The translations under genes and the position numbers were made by a program. From contig DHOP01000026.1 of the NCBI GenBank assembly GCA_002407775.1, positions 61,630-125,629 of the forward strand: a DNA stretch of 64,000 nucleotides, read 5' to 3'. Shown here piece after piece: positions 54,023 through 63,443 of this stretch; within the stretch, counting starts at the first letter, position 1; every line of letters starts with the position of its first letter. The stretch is from Prevotella sp. UBA5387 (GTDB lineage Bacteria > Bacteroidota > Bacteroidia > Bacteroidales > Bacteroidaceae). The notes below the pieces were generated by a model that was given only the letters and a program-made list of their open reading frames with translations, ran no database searches and had not been told where the DNA came from.

Positions 54023-54096
54023 TGCTAACAAATTAGGTACATCAATCTATTTGTGGCAAAACTAAAGATCTAAAAAATCCATGCTAGTTTTTTATT

Positions 54097-54158
54097 CAAA
54101 TCATATGGTGAAATAAAAAAATTCATGAAGGAATAATTTTATTTCACCCTATGATTTG
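54097..54158. repeat. 22-bp inverted repeat after tex
   Basis: The arm 54097-54118 (starting CAAATCATA) pairs with 54137-54158 at 21 of 22 positions, with an 18-base loop. It lies 23 bases past the tex stop. It may be the operon terminator, although the expected T-run is missing. Confidence 0.7.
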
Positions 54159-54180
54159 ATAAGAATGGAATGTATACCGA

Positions 54181-56313
54181 CTAAAACCTCATGGAGAGGG
54201 CTATGCGATGACGACGGCGGTCAACTTCTATGACCTTTACACGTACATGTTGATGAAGTTTTACAACGTCATTTGGATTCTTCACATAGTGATCTGCCAG
54301 TTGTGAAATATGCACCAATCCATCCTGGTGCACCCCTATGTCAACAAATGCACCGAAGTTGGTGATGTTGGTAATGATACCAGGAAGCTCCATGCCAGTA
54401 ACCAGATCCTCTGGTGTCTTCACACGTGGGTCAAACTCGAAGGTTTCTATTTGAGCACGGGGATCTAAGCCAGGCTTTTCCAGCTCCTTCATGATGTCAG
54501 TGAGAGTGGGTAGCCCTACTGTATCGGAAACGTAGCGCTGGACATCTATTTTCTGGCGTTGTTCCGCACTCTTCATTAGGTCTATTACCGTGCAACCACA
54601 ATCTTTGGCCATACATTGCACTATAGTATAACTCTCTGGATGAACTGCACTTCCATCCAAAGGATTTTCTCCATCCGGTATGCGTAGGAAACCCGCACAT
54701 TGCTGGAAGGCTGAATTTCCAAGCCGAGGCACTTTCAGCAATTGACGACGAGAAGTGAACGCTCCATTTTCTCGACGATATTCTACAATATTGCGAGCCA
54801 ATGAGGGTCCCAATCCGCTCACGTAAGTCAACAGGGCACGACTCGCCGTATTGAGATTAACACCTACTGAGTTAACACATAGTTCAACGGTCTGGTCAAG
54901 ACTATGCCTGAGCTTAGCCTGATCTACATCATGCTGATATTGTCCAACTCCAATGCTCTTAGGATCAATCTTCACCAATTCGGCCAGTGGATCCATTAAT
55001 CGACGACCAATGCTAACAGCTCCACGCACCGTAACATCCTCATTTGGAAACTCCTCACGTGCCACCTCTGAAGCAGAGTAAACGCTTGCACCATCCTCGC
55101 TCACCACATAAGTAGGAACATCAGATATTTGTCTTAATATGTCGGACGTTTCCCTTGAGCCAGTGCCGTTGCCCACCGCGATGGCTTCAATATGATATCG
55201 CTTTACTATTTCTTGGAAGAGGTGCAAAGGACTTGGGTCATTGGCCTTCCTATACTCTGCTTGTCTGCCTACGGCAAAAACGACACCGTGATAAAGAAGA
55301 TTACCCTGTGCATCAAGTGCCACGACCTTACATCCTGTGCGAATTCCGGGATCTACGCCCATCACACGCTTCTGTCCAAGAGGTGGGGCTAACAGCAACT
55401 GGCGCAGGTTCTCCCCAAACACTTTAATAGCCTCATCATCGGCAAGTTCCTTGCTCGAAGTAGCAAACTCGTTCTCTATCGACGGACGCAAAAGACGTTT
55501 ATAGGAATCCTCTACCGCCTCGCTGACCAATGACTGGCATGGGCCATATCCATGCACATAATGGCGTTTCAGACGGTCCATACATTCATCATCGTCCACA
55601 GTAATGTTAATGCGTAGGATACCCTCAGACTCACCTCGACGAATGGCTAGGAGCCTATGTGAAGAGCAATGTCTCAATTCTTCACTGAAAAAAAAGTAGT
55701 CTGAATACTTCTGAGCACCGTCTTCATCCTTCATTTTAGATATCACTCGCGATGCTATTGTGGCATCACGACGAAACACTTGACGTATTGTCTTTCTGCT
55801 ACCCTCACTCTCATTGATATTTTCTGCAATGATATCTTGGGCGCCCTTGATGGCTTCTGCCACATCAGTCACACTATCCTTAACAAAACGCAATGCCGCT
55901 TTCTCTGGATTGGATTCTCTCTGTGCCATTATGATTTCAGCCAATGGTTCCAACCCTTGCTCACGGGCCACTGAAGCACGAGTGCGGCGATGTGGCTTAT
56001 ATGGCAAATAAATGTCTTCCAACTCCGTGGCATTCCAGCTTGCAATGATACGTTTTTGAAGATCATCAGTTAGTTTACCTTGTTCGCTGATAGTGTGAAT
56101 AATGGTATCTTTACGCTTCTGTAGGTCTTTGAGCTTCTCGTTTAAGTCACTAATTGCTGCTACTTGCACTTCATTAAGATTACCTGTCGCCTCCTTTCTA
56201 TAGCGACTGATAAATGGAATTGTGGCTCCAGCATCAAGTAATTCGAGCGTGGCATCCACCTGTGCAAGACGAATGTCGAGTTCTTCGGAAATATATTTGG
56301 CAAAGGAATTCAT
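54181..56313 (-). CDS. tex: Tex-family RNA-binding transcription accessory protein
   Basis: A 710-residue Tex protein. It has the N-terminal helical domain (ISEELDIRLAQVDATLELLDAG in part), the YqgF-like nuclease fold (GVDPGIRTGCKVVALD), helix-hairpin-helix motifs (VNLNTASRALLTYVSGLGPSLA in part) and a C-terminal S1 domain (about 638-710, FGAFVDIGVHQDGLVHIS). Tex binds nucleic acid in transcription. It is the last gene of the parC operon, 8 bases after the S41 peptidase. Confidence 0.96.
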   Translation of the reverse strand: MNSFAKYISEELDIRLAQVDATLELLDAGATIPFISRYRKEATGNLNEVQVAAISDLNEKLKDLQKRKDTIIHTISEQGKLTDDLQKRIIASWNATELEDIYLPYKPHRRTRASVAREQGLEPLAEIIMAQRESNPEKAALRFVKDSVTDVAEAIKGAQDIIAENINESEGSRKTIRQVFRRDATIASRVISKMKDEDGAQKYSDYFFFSEELRHCSSHRLLAIRRGESEGILRINITVDDDECMDRLKRHYVHGYGPCQSLVSEAVEDSYKRLLRPSIENEFATSSKELADDEAIKVFGENLRQLLLAPPLGQKRVMGVDPGIRTGCKVVALDAQGNLLYHGVVFAVGRQAEYRKANDPSPLHLFQEIVKRYHIEAIAVGNGTGSRETSDILRQISDVPTYVVSEDGASVYSASEVAREEFPNEDVTVRGAVSIGRRLMDPLAELVKIDPKSIGVGQYQHDVDQAKLRHSLDQTVELCVNSVGVNLNTASRALLTYVSGLGPSLARNIVEYRRENGAFTSRRQLLKVPRLGNSAFQQCAGFLRIPDGENPLDGSAVHPESYTIVQCMAKDCGCTVIDLMKSAEQRQKIDVQRYVSDTVGLPTLTDIMKELEKPGLDPRAQIETFEFDPRVKTPEDLVTGMELPGIITNITNFGAFVDIGVHQDGLVHISQLADHYVKNPNDVVKLHQHVRVKVIEVDRRRHRIALSMRF

Positions 56314-56321
56314 GCTATTTT

Positions 56322-57326
56322 CTATAACCCATTGATAAAACTTCGGGCTTTCTCGATGATTGTATCGCGGTTTTTGAGGAAATCGTCTTTTGTTAGTGAC
56401 ACACGAATATCCGGTTCTATTCCGTTCTCTGTGCTCTCTTTCTCGGTGTTATACATGGGGCAAGCTGAGAACCGCACACTCCAACCGCTTGGTAGTTCAC
56501 TTGAAAAAGGTAATCCAGCTCCACCTCCTGTCTTATCACCGATTACCGTTACATTTGGACAGCATCTCATATACTTCACAAACTCATTTGCGGCTGAGAA
56601 GACTGCTCGATTGGTCAGGACCACGACAGGCTTCTGCCAACGCACTCCGCTACCAGGCTTAAGTTTTTGTGGACGAAGCTCCGAAAAGTCATTGTGCCCA
56701 CGACCTGTCTTATGCTTCATATAGCCAACAAGAACTTCCTCATTGGTAAAGCGTCCTGCTAGTTCCTCTGCAGATGAGATTAGTCCACCACCATTTTGCC
56801 GCAGGTCAATAATGAGAGCGCGACAGGGTTGGAAGAAAAGGAGAATATTGTCAAGATTTCCAGCTCCAATAGGTCCAGTGAAAGAAGGACAACGGAAGTA
56901 GCCAATATTATCATCAAGGATTCGATAGCTGTAACCATTTGAAATGCGGTAATCTGTTCCAAGATATCGGTTGATGAGGGTGTCACTATAATTGGCTGGA
57001 TAATGTTCGTGAAACCCCCAATATCGACCCATATCAAATGATGTGAAGAGATTAACATGGCCATCTTTCACCTCGGCAAGCATATTTCCTAGCACCTCCA
57101 AAAGCTGGCTTTCAGTCATCTGCGCATCAATCTGCTTGGCATAGCTTGTATGAACTTCGTTCCAGTCCACTCCTTTCTCGTCGAAAAAACAATAATGCTC
57201 ATCCATGATCTTCCACAATGCCTCGAAATTCCCCTGAGGATTGTCAGAGAATTCCGACTCCATTACACAGCTTGATAGTGCCAACACCATCAATAATAGC
57301 AATGTGAAATTGATCTTTTTGTTCAT
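56322..57326 (-). CDS. S41-family peptidase lipoprotein
   Basis: A 334-residue C-terminal-processing-type protease. The signal peptide ends in lipobox LSSC. A helical N-domain (about 25-100) precedes the S41 fold (from about 145): GYFRCPSF, LIDLRQNGGG, and the catalytic Ser in NRAVFSAANEF with GDKTGGGAGLPF after it. No PDZ domain is evident between them, so the form is short. The start at 57326 gives a good signal peptide; an upstream in-frame ATG at 57359 overlaps the DUF3316 gene. Confidence 0.88.
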   Translation of the reverse strand: MNKKINFTLLLLMVLALSSCVMESEFSDNPQGNFEALWKIMDEHYCFFDEKGVDWNEVHTSYAKQIDAQMTESQLLEVLGNMLAEVKDGHVNLFTSFDMGRYWGFHEHYPANYSDTLINRYLGTDYRISNGYSYRILDDNIGYFRCPSFTGPIGAGNLDNILLFFQPCRALIIDLRQNGGGLISSAEELAGRFTNEEVLVGYMKHKTGRGHNDFSELRPQKLKPGSGVRWQKPVVVLTNRAVFSAANEFVKYMRCCPNVTVIGDKTGGGAGLPFSSELPSGWSVRFSACPMYNTEKESTENGIEPDIRVSLTKDDFLKNRDTIIEKARSFINGL

Positions 57327-57346
57327 GGGCTTATCCAAAAAAAGCA

Positions 57347-58147
57347 TTAAAATTTCCAACCGAAAACAACAGCATTAGAGTAATGGTGGTATTTCAAGCT
57401 ATTCGCTTTTAGTTGACGAATGTCGCCAAGATAACCGAACGAGAACGTGGTTTTGAACAGAGAAAAGTCAAAAGTGAGCATTTGATGGAGCTGAGGGCCA
57501 CTGAATGGGGAGACCAAGACAATGTTATGATCGTAGTTTCCCTTTGAGAAGATTTCATAGTACGACTGCCCATAGTTGGGTGAAAAGGCAGCTCCAATTA
57601 GCGGAAGGGACACAGCGTAGTTTAACTTCATCGGAAAACGTGCGATCCTAAAGCCCCAACAAAGCCTAGCAGCAGGGTCAATGGTGAGCGCAATGCGAGC
57701 TTGTGCAGGGTTATTAGAGTTTCGGGTATTATATGCCCCACCCAAGGTACCGTCCATCAAACCACCAATCATCAGATTAATCGAAGGTGATGAAAAGTCC
57801 AAGTTATAGTAACATCCTAGTCTAAAGCCATAAATCGCGGTCAAAAGAGAATTATTATTACCACGAGTTCCTGTTGATGATGCAAACAAATGATGCGTCA
57901 TCTCACGTGTGATTTTACTATCTGCATGGCGACTAAAAGTCTGAGACAAATAGTGCAACTCCGTACCTGTCGATTTTTCTTGTGAGAGGTAGGTGTCAAG
58001 GATATCCGTATGCCCTATCCCAAACAACCTCACACGCTCCAGGCTTTGATATCTGGTGCTATCAGTGGTTGCCTGACTATAAGCAACAATGCTCACCAAG
58101 AGCCCTAAGGCCATGGTGAGCATTCGCATAGGTTTATTCCTTGTCAT
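57347..58147 (-). CDS. DUF3316-like outer-membrane protein
   Basis: A 266-residue exported protein with a signal peptide (ending VAYSQA). The motifs LERVRLFGIGHTDILDTYLS and SPFSGPQLHQMLTFDFSLF fit the DUF3316 family as I know it. Alternating hydrophobic strands and the final NAVVFGWKF suggest a small barrel. Start sites at 58162, 58150, 58147 and 58129 are possible, all near or overlapping the parC stop at 58134. Function unknown. Confidence 0.75.
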   Translation of the reverse strand: MTRNKPMRMLTMALGLLVSIVAYSQATTDSTRYQSLERVRLFGIGHTDILDTYLSQEKSTGTELHYLSQTFSRHADSKITREMTHHLFASSTGTRGNNNSLLTAIYGFRLGCYYNLDFSSPSINLMIGGLMDGTLGGAYNTRNSNNPAQARIALTIDPAARLCWGFRIARFPMKLNYAVSLPLIGAAFSPNYGQSYYEIFSKGNYDHNIVLVSPFSGPQLHQMLTFDFSLFKTTFSFGYLGDIRQLKANSLKYHHYSNAVVFGWKF

Positions 58148-60908
58148 CATTATCGAATACATTGTCAGAGAATAGATTAAGTTGGCCAGTTATCTTGTCG
58201 ATAATTTCCTGCTGACTTTTCCCTGCATCAGGATCAAAGTTTTCAGTCTGGTCTTCTAAATCAGAATCTTCCTTGTCATCATCTCTGACAGGCTCAGGAA
58301 ATCTTGTAGGCTCAAGTTCCTTAATCTTGGCCACATTCCAAGTGCTTATTCGTTTGCCTTTTGCCTTAAACCCTTTGACAGAGACAAACTCTTCGACTTC
58401 AATCTCCATATTTGGACGGACACTGTCGTCTCCTCCAAACGTGACTTGTAGGCGTGGATAAGCTGTGTCGGTAAGCAGGACAAGTTTGTTTACTGGGTTT
58501 TCTCCAATATAGTTTTGGGGCTTCTTTGAAGCTTCCATATGGAAACGCTTGAGGTATGGGTATCCATTATTATCGGCATCAAAAAGTACAGCAGTCCAAA
58601 CTTTATTCTCGTCCCACTTCTCCAAAATGCGTATTCCTTCTGGGAAGTGATTGTTTAGATCAAAGTCAGTGATATAAAAGTCACCGTTTTGAAGAATTAC
58701 AAGGATATTGTCTTCATCATTGAATTCACCAAGCAACCTTCCATGCTCTTCATAATTCAGCCTGTTGACATCGGGATCATACCAAACCTTGCGACCTCCA
58801 AGTGTGGAATGTCCATGACTCTTCAATGTCACTCGGTGCACACTTTTTTTGCTGAGTAAGTTGCCCTTGGCGGCACGACCCTTGATGGCTATCTTTGAGA
58901 AATCCTCTTCCAAAAAGATATTTTGCTTTTTCTTCTTAGGATCAGGATCAAGAGTAATCTTGATGGTTTCAGCCTCACCATTGGGATTAGCAGAAAAATA
59001 GAGAACGCGCGACCCTGGTGTACCCTGTGTGAGATCATATTCGCGATCGCGTGTCATGCTTGTCACATTAAAACGCTTGATGAAACAATAGCCACCCTTG
59101 CCATCACGATACACCGCATTATAGATAGTGCGTCGATCGTTATGTTTGAAGACTTGTATCCAAAGTACATTTTTGCCCACGAAAATTTTGTCTGCAATCT
59201 TGATTATCTTGTATTTTCCATCACGATAGAAGATGATGATATCATCGATGTCTGAACAATTGCACACAAATTCGTCCTTTTTCAGGCCAGTACCGATGAA
59301 CCCATCTTGTCTGTTAATATAAAGCTTTTCATTGGCTTCCACCACTTTTGCAGCTACGATGGTATCAAAGCTACGTATCTCAGTGAGCCTCTTGTAATCC
59401 TTTCCGTATGTTGCCTTGAGGTGATGAAACCATGCTATCGTCACATCTGTCATATGTTCGAGATCATGTTCGATGCCTTTGATCTCAGCTTTCACCTTCA
59501 ACAGGAGTTGTTCGGCCTTGTCTTTATTATACTTCAAGATACGTTGCATCTTGATTTCAAGCAATCGCAGATAGTCATCCTCACGGATTTCTCGAATCAT
59601 ATCCTTCTTGTACGGTGTGAATTTCTCGTCCAGAAACTTCACCACGGCCTTCTGATCAGCGGCTTGTTCAAAGCGCTTCTCCTTGTACATTCCTTGCTCA
59701 ATGAAGATGCGCTCTAAGGAAACGAAGAACAGTTGTTCCTCCAACTCGGCTTTTCGGATAAGTAATTCTTGCCGCAAGAGACCCATAGTACTGTCAACGT
59801 TGTGACGAAGAACATCACTTACAGTTAAGAAACCTGGTTTATTGTCTTCGATGACACAGCAGTTGGGAGATATGTTGATCTCACAATCTGTGAATGCATA
59901 TAGGGCATCTATGGTCTTATCAGAAGATGTTCCAGGCGTGAGCTGTACCTGAATCTCAACATTACGCGCCGTCATATCAATGACGCGGCGTGCCTTAATC
60001 TTACCCTTTTCGATAGCTTTGGTAATGGAATCCTGCAACGAAGCAGCCGTCTTACTGAACGGCACCTCTCTTATGACGAGGGTTTTGCTATCCAACTTCT
60101 CTATCTTTGCCCGTACACGCACCATCCCTCCGCGCTGTCCGTCGTTATATTTCGACACATCTATTGCGCCACCCGTAGGAAAGTCAGGATATAGTTCGAA
60201 GGGTTTACCCTTAAGATAGTTCACGGCTGCATCGCAAAGCTCGTTAAAGTTATGCGGCAATATCTTGCTACTCAACCCTACTGCAATACCCTCTGCCCCT
60301 TGCGCAAGAAGCAATGGGAATTTCACTGGTAAGGCAACCGGCTCCTTATTACGTCCATCGTAGCTCTGTTGCCATTCGGTAGTCTTGGGATTGAACACCG
60401 TTTCCAAGGCAAATTTTGATAGTCGAGCTTCAATGTATCGGGGTGCGGCGGCACGGTCACCGGTGAGAATGTTACCCCAGTTTCCCTGGGTATCGATAAG
60501 CAAATCCTTTTGACCAAGTTGAACCAACGCATCACCAATGGAAGCATCTCCATGCGGATGAAACTGCATGGTATGTCCAACAATGTTCGCAACCTTGTTA
60601 TATCGCCCGTCATCCATGCGCTTCATAGAGTGCAGTATGCGTCGCTGAACAGGCTTCAGCCCGTCCTCAATATTGGGGACAGCACGCTCTAATATTACAT
60701 AGGAAGCGTAATCGAGAAACCAAGTCTTATACATCCCACTCAGATGATGAACCGCAGACGCATCGAAACGATCAGCAGGTTTATAGTCAGAGTGCATGTC
60801 AGTCGTAGCTTCTTCCTCCTCAGACGCATCTATTGTCATAGCGTCATCGTCGGAGACAGACGGGGTTAGTTCTTCCTTATCTATATCTTTGGTCTTATCG
60901 TCGTCCAT
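58134..60908 (-). CDS. parC: DNA topoisomerase IV/gyrase-type subunit A
   Basis: A 924-residue type IIA topoisomerase subunit. Catalytic Y158 is in AAPRYIEARLSKF, preceded by the quinolone-region HPHGDASIGDALV. The tower and coiled-coil region runs to about residue 500, and a degenerate beta-pinwheel C-domain follows. An acidic N-terminal extension (about 45 residues) and acidic C-terminus are present. I favour ParC over GyrA because no GyrA box is evident, but the assignment between the two is not certain. First gene of the operon to tex. Confidence 0.85.
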   Translation of the reverse strand: MDDDKTKDIDKEELTPSVSDDDAMTIDASEEEEATTDMHSDYKPADRFDASAVHHLSGMYKTWFLDYASYVILERAVPNIEDGLKPVQRRILHSMKRMDDGRYNKVANIVGHTMQFHPHGDASIGDALVQLGQKDLLIDTQGNWGNILTGDRAAAPRYIEARLSKFALETVFNPKTTEWQQSYDGRNKEPVALPVKFPLLLAQGAEGIAVGLSSKILPHNFNELCDAAVNYLKGKPFELYPDFPTGGAIDVSKYNDGQRGGMVRVRAKIEKLDSKTLVIREVPFSKTAASLQDSITKAIEKGKIKARRVIDMTARNVEIQVQLTPGTSSDKTIDALYAFTDCEINISPNCCVIEDNKPGFLTVSDVLRHNVDSTMGLLRQELLIRKAELEEQLFFVSLERIFIEQGMYKEKRFEQAADQKAVVKFLDEKFTPYKKDMIREIREDDYLRLLEIKMQRILKYNKDKAEQLLLKVKAEIKGIEHDLEHMTDVTIAWFHHLKATYGKDYKRLTEIRSFDTIVAAKVVEANEKLYINRQDGFIGTGLKKDEFVCNCSDIDDIIIFYRDGKYKIIKIADKIFVGKNVLWIQVFKHNDRRTIYNAVYRDGKGGYCFIKRFNVTSMTRDREYDLTQGTPGSRVLYFSANPNGEAETIKITLDPDPKKKKQNIFLEEDFSKIAIKGRAAKGNLLSKKSVHRVTLKSHGHSTLGGRKVWYDPDVNRLNYEEHGRLLGEFNDEDNILVILQNGDFYITDFDLNNHFPEGIRILEKWDENKVWTAVLFDADNNGYPYLKRFHMEASKKPQNYIGENPVNKLVLLTDTAYPRLQVTFGGDDSVRPNMEIEVEEFVSVKGFKAKGKRISTWNVAKIKELEPTRFPEPVRDDDKEDSDLEDQTENFDPDAGKSQQEIIDKITGQLNLFSDNVFDNDDKE

Positions 60909-60963
60909 TTTGATATTGGGTTATGCTAAAAACCATTCCAAATACGGAATGTATGACTCATTG

Positions 60964-60971
60964 CAAAGGTA
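60964..60971 (-). promoter_or_regulatory. -7 promoter box TACCTTTG for the parC operon
   Basis: A consensus box 56 bases before the parC start. Confidence 0.65.
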
Positions 60972-61055
60972 CTAAAAATCTCTGAATGATGGCGGTGCAT
61001 TCATATTTTTGATGGAAAACAAAAAATAATTGCTATTTTTTTGTCACAATATGGC

Positions 61056-61063
61056 GACCTTTG
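61056..61063 (+). promoter_or_regulatory. Near-consensus -7 box GACCTTTG for the ECF gene
   Basis: One mismatch to TAnnTTTG, 23 bases before the sigma-factor start, with TTTGTC about 17 bases upstream. It may be a weak or self-activated promoter. Confidence 0.4.
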
Positions 61064-61085
61064 CGTAATCATAGTAAAAAAAAAC

Positions 61086-61562
61086 ATGACCGTTAGCGAG
61101 TACCAACTTGAGGCAGACACTATCAGACCCTCCCTCTCCACTGTTGCCAAGCAATACTTAGGCAACGATGACGAGGTGGAAGACGTGGTTCAGGACGTAC
61201 TGCTACGGCTGTGGGATATGCACGCCGATGTGCGGTGCCCGATGGCGTCGCTTGCCCGAGTGCTCACCCGCAACCGCTGCATAGACCTCTTGCGGCGGAA
61301 TCGCTTTACAACCGACATGGAGACGGTTCAGCTGGCCATCCAACCGACACCAATCGACACCAACGAGCGCATAGACCGCATGATGGCCATCATCGATAGC
61401 TTGCCCGCGCTCCAACGGACCATTTTGAGGTTGCGACACATCGACGGAATAGAGATGGCGCAGGTGGCGGAAATCATGGGCATGACAGAGGTGGCCGTAA
61501 GGAAGGCGTTGAGCCGTGCTCGCATGGCCGTGCGTGAGATTTATAGTAGGAGGTACGAATGA
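61086..61562 (+). CDS. ECF-type RNA polymerase sigma factor
   Basis: A 158-residue sigma-70 family protein of the ECF group. Region 2 includes DEVEDVVQDVLLRLWD and the later RVLTRNRCIDLLRR; region 4 has LPALQRTILRLRHIDGIEMAQVAEIMGMTEVAVRKALSRAR (about 98-140) with a clear HTH. The ATG at 61086 gives the usual family N-terminus. The next gene overlaps by 4 bases and looks like its anti-sigma factor. The region is markedly GC-richer than neighbouring genes by eye. Confidence 0.93.
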   Translation: MTVSEYQLEADTIRPSLSTVAKQYLGNDDEVEDVVQDVLLRLWDMHADVRCPMASLARVLTRNRCIDLLRRNRFTTDMETVQLAIQPTPIDTNERIDRMMAIIDSLPALQRTILRLRHIDGIEMAQVAEIMGMTEVAVRKALSRARMAVREIYSRRYE

Positions 61563-62014
61563 TGACAGATTACAAGAAACTAGTGGATAGGTTTTTCGAT
61601 GGCGAGACGACCATTGAGGAGGAACGGCAGCTCTACCGCTATTTCAACGGTGAGGACGTGAGTGAGGAACTGAATCCGCTGCAATGCTTCTTCAAGGATA
61701 TGGCCGCCGTGGAACTGCCCAATAAGGTTATAACGCCGTTGGGTGACGCTCCAGCGATTACGGAGACAGCACCGACACGTCACAAAGAGGTGAAACTTCG
61801 GCGATGGATGGGATGGGCTGCCGCGGCAATAGTGCTGCTTCTGTTCTCTACCTATCTGATGTTCCAACGCCAGCCCGACTACGAGGCTTATATCTACGGA
61901 CGCCATTCCACCAATCGTACAGAAGTGATGCAAGTCGTGAACAGCAACCTGCGCTCGACTGCCGAGGCCACACCCGATGTTGACGCCCAGCTCAAAGACA
62001 TCTTTGCAGATTAA
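61559..62014 (+). CDS. Single-pass membrane protein, probable anti-sigma factor
   Basis: A 151-residue protein. The N-terminal 85 residues are acidic and helical (DRFFDGETTIEEERQLYRYF, typical of Bacteroidetes anti-sigma-like starts). One membrane helix is at about 89-107 (WMGWAAAAIVLLLFSTYLMF). The outer part is about 45 residues. The 4-base overlap with the ECF gene supports an anti-sigma role, which is otherwise inference. Confidence 0.75.
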   Translation: MMTDYKKLVDRFFDGETTIEEERQLYRYFNGEDVSEELNPLQCFFKDMAAVELPNKVITPLGDAPAITETAPTRHKEVKLRRWMGWAAAAIVLLLFSTYLMFQRQPDYEAYIYGRHSTNRTEVMQVVNSNLRSTAEATPDVDAQLKDIFAD

Positions 62015-62028
62015 AAAAACAGGAGGAT

Positions 62029-62493
62029 ATGACAATGAAATTACGCATGACCATAATCATCGGCCTGCTGATGACAGCACTCTCGCTGTCCGCCCAATCG
62101 GCATCACTAAAGATCAATCAAGTGTTCGATGGACTAGTGACACCCATTGAGCGCATGGTGCTAACACGTGTCAAGGGTAAGGCATTGAGTAAGTATAGGC
62201 TCACCTATTACCGCAGTGCACAGTTTATCTGCTCGACATCGGAAGCGGCTGAGGTCACCAACCTTGTTCTGGCCGACAAGGCGACAAGCGACCGGGCAGG
62301 CCTCTCCCAGCGACAAACGTGGCGCAGCAGCAAGGAACAATTGGTGTTTGCACTACCCTCCCAGCGAGGGCACAACCGATTCATCTCCTTGGTCAAGGAA
62401 AAGCAGAAGCATGGCAAGACGCTCGTCACGCTCATCTATATGGAAGGCAGCGTGGGTGACGTTCACGAACTCAACAAGCTAATCAAGCAATGA
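62029..62493 (+). CDS. Small exported protein, probably DUF6108
   Basis: A 154-residue protein with a signal peptide (ending LSLSAQS). The segment FDGLVTPIERMVLTRVKGKALSKYRLTYYRS (in parts) resembles the DUF6108 family as I remember it. The rest is mixed alpha/beta ending in TLVTLIYMEGSVGDVHELNKLIKQ. It is the third gene of the sigma module. Function unknown. Confidence 0.65.
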   Translation: MTMKLRMTIIIGLLMTALSLSAQSASLKINQVFDGLVTPIERMVLTRVKGKALSKYRLTYYRSAQFICSTSEAAEVTNLVLADKATSDRAGLSQRQTWRSSKEQLVFALPSQRGHNRFISLVKEKQKHGKTLVTLIYMEGSVGDVHELNKLIKQ

Positions 62494-62546
62494 CGACTTA
62501 GGTGATAATCGAGGAATCAAAAATATGACTATAAATCCTTAAAATA

Positions 62547-63413
62547 ATGAATGCAATGAGAAATCTAATAGTATTGTTGGCCTTTTGCGCAGCAACGGCA
62601 ACATACGCTAGAGAAAGCAAAGACACCTTGGTCATCGACCATCCCGATCGCGTGACGGTCATCGACAACGATTCGTTGCTCAAGGTTCAAGTCAACGGAC
62701 GCGAGAACGATAAACACTACAGCTACAGCGCAATGCTGCAGACGGTGGACAGCAACTATGTGAGCACCTCGACCATCGGGAATGACTGGGGATTCAACAT
62801 CGGCGGAATACGTAGCAGCAAGGAAAAGAAAAGTTATCACTCCATCGAAAGTCACCTCTTCTTAGGCCTTGTCTCTGCACCCGGAGCCGCCGACAATCTC
62901 CCCTTCAACACCCAGTCGTCTTGGGAGTTATGGTGGCTCATTACCGACTATATGGACTCCCCATGGCGCAACGACCATTTCCTCTCCGTAGGATTTGGTA
63001 TTGACTGGCGAAACTATCGCATGACGGGTCGACAACAATTCGTCAAGGGCGATGATGGAATCCTGTCCGTTGCCGAGCTACCACAGGGCTCGGAACCCAT
63101 GTTCTCCCGCATCAAGGTGTTCAGCCTCACCTTTCCCCTACGCTATCATTATTATAAAAAGGGCTGGGGCTTCTCCGTTGGCCCAGTCGTCAACATCAAC
63201 ACTTATTCCAGTATCAAAACGCGCTATAAGTTGGATGGAGAAAAAATGAAGAATATTGCAAAGAACGTCCACCACCAACCTATCACGGTCGACTTCATGG
63301 CAACTTTCACCAATCCGTTCGTCGATCTCTATGTGAAATACAGTCCCTGTAACGTGCTTGACCAGAACTATGGATTCAAGTTCCAATCGCTCTCATTTGG
63401 TATTTACTTTTAA
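62547..63413 (+). CDS. Exported beta-barrel-like protein
   Basis: A 288-residue protein with a signal peptide (MRNLIVLLAFCAATATYA). The mature part has alternating strands with many Trp/Tyr residues (HFLSVGFGIDWRNYRMTG; FPLRYHYYKKGWGFSVGPVV) and a final FKFQSLSFGIYF, typical of a small outer-membrane barrel. It is last in the sigma module, 53 bases after the previous gene. It could be the module's target or sensor. No named family recognised. Confidence 0.7.
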   Translation: MNAMRNLIVLLAFCAATATYARESKDTLVIDHPDRVTVIDNDSLLKVQVNGRENDKHYSYSAMLQTVDSNYVSTSTIGNDWGFNIGGIRSSKEKKSYHSIESHLFLGLVSAPGAADNLPFNTQSSWELWWLITDYMDSPWRNDHFLSVGFGIDWRNYRMTGRQQFVKGDDGILSVAELPQGSEPMFSRIKVFSLTFPLRYHYYKKGWGFSVGPVVNINTYSSIKTRYKLDGEKMKNIAKNVHHQPITVDFMATFTNPFVDLYVKYSPCNVLDQNYGFKFQSLSFGIYF

Positions 63414-63443
63414 CCCAGCCTCTCACTGTTTGAGATTTTTTCG

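Noticed and set aside
61086..62014. FecIR-type regulator of the PUL
   Set aside because: The membrane protein lacks the large FecR domain, and the adjacent genes are not a SusC/SusD pair; the PUL is 14 kb away.
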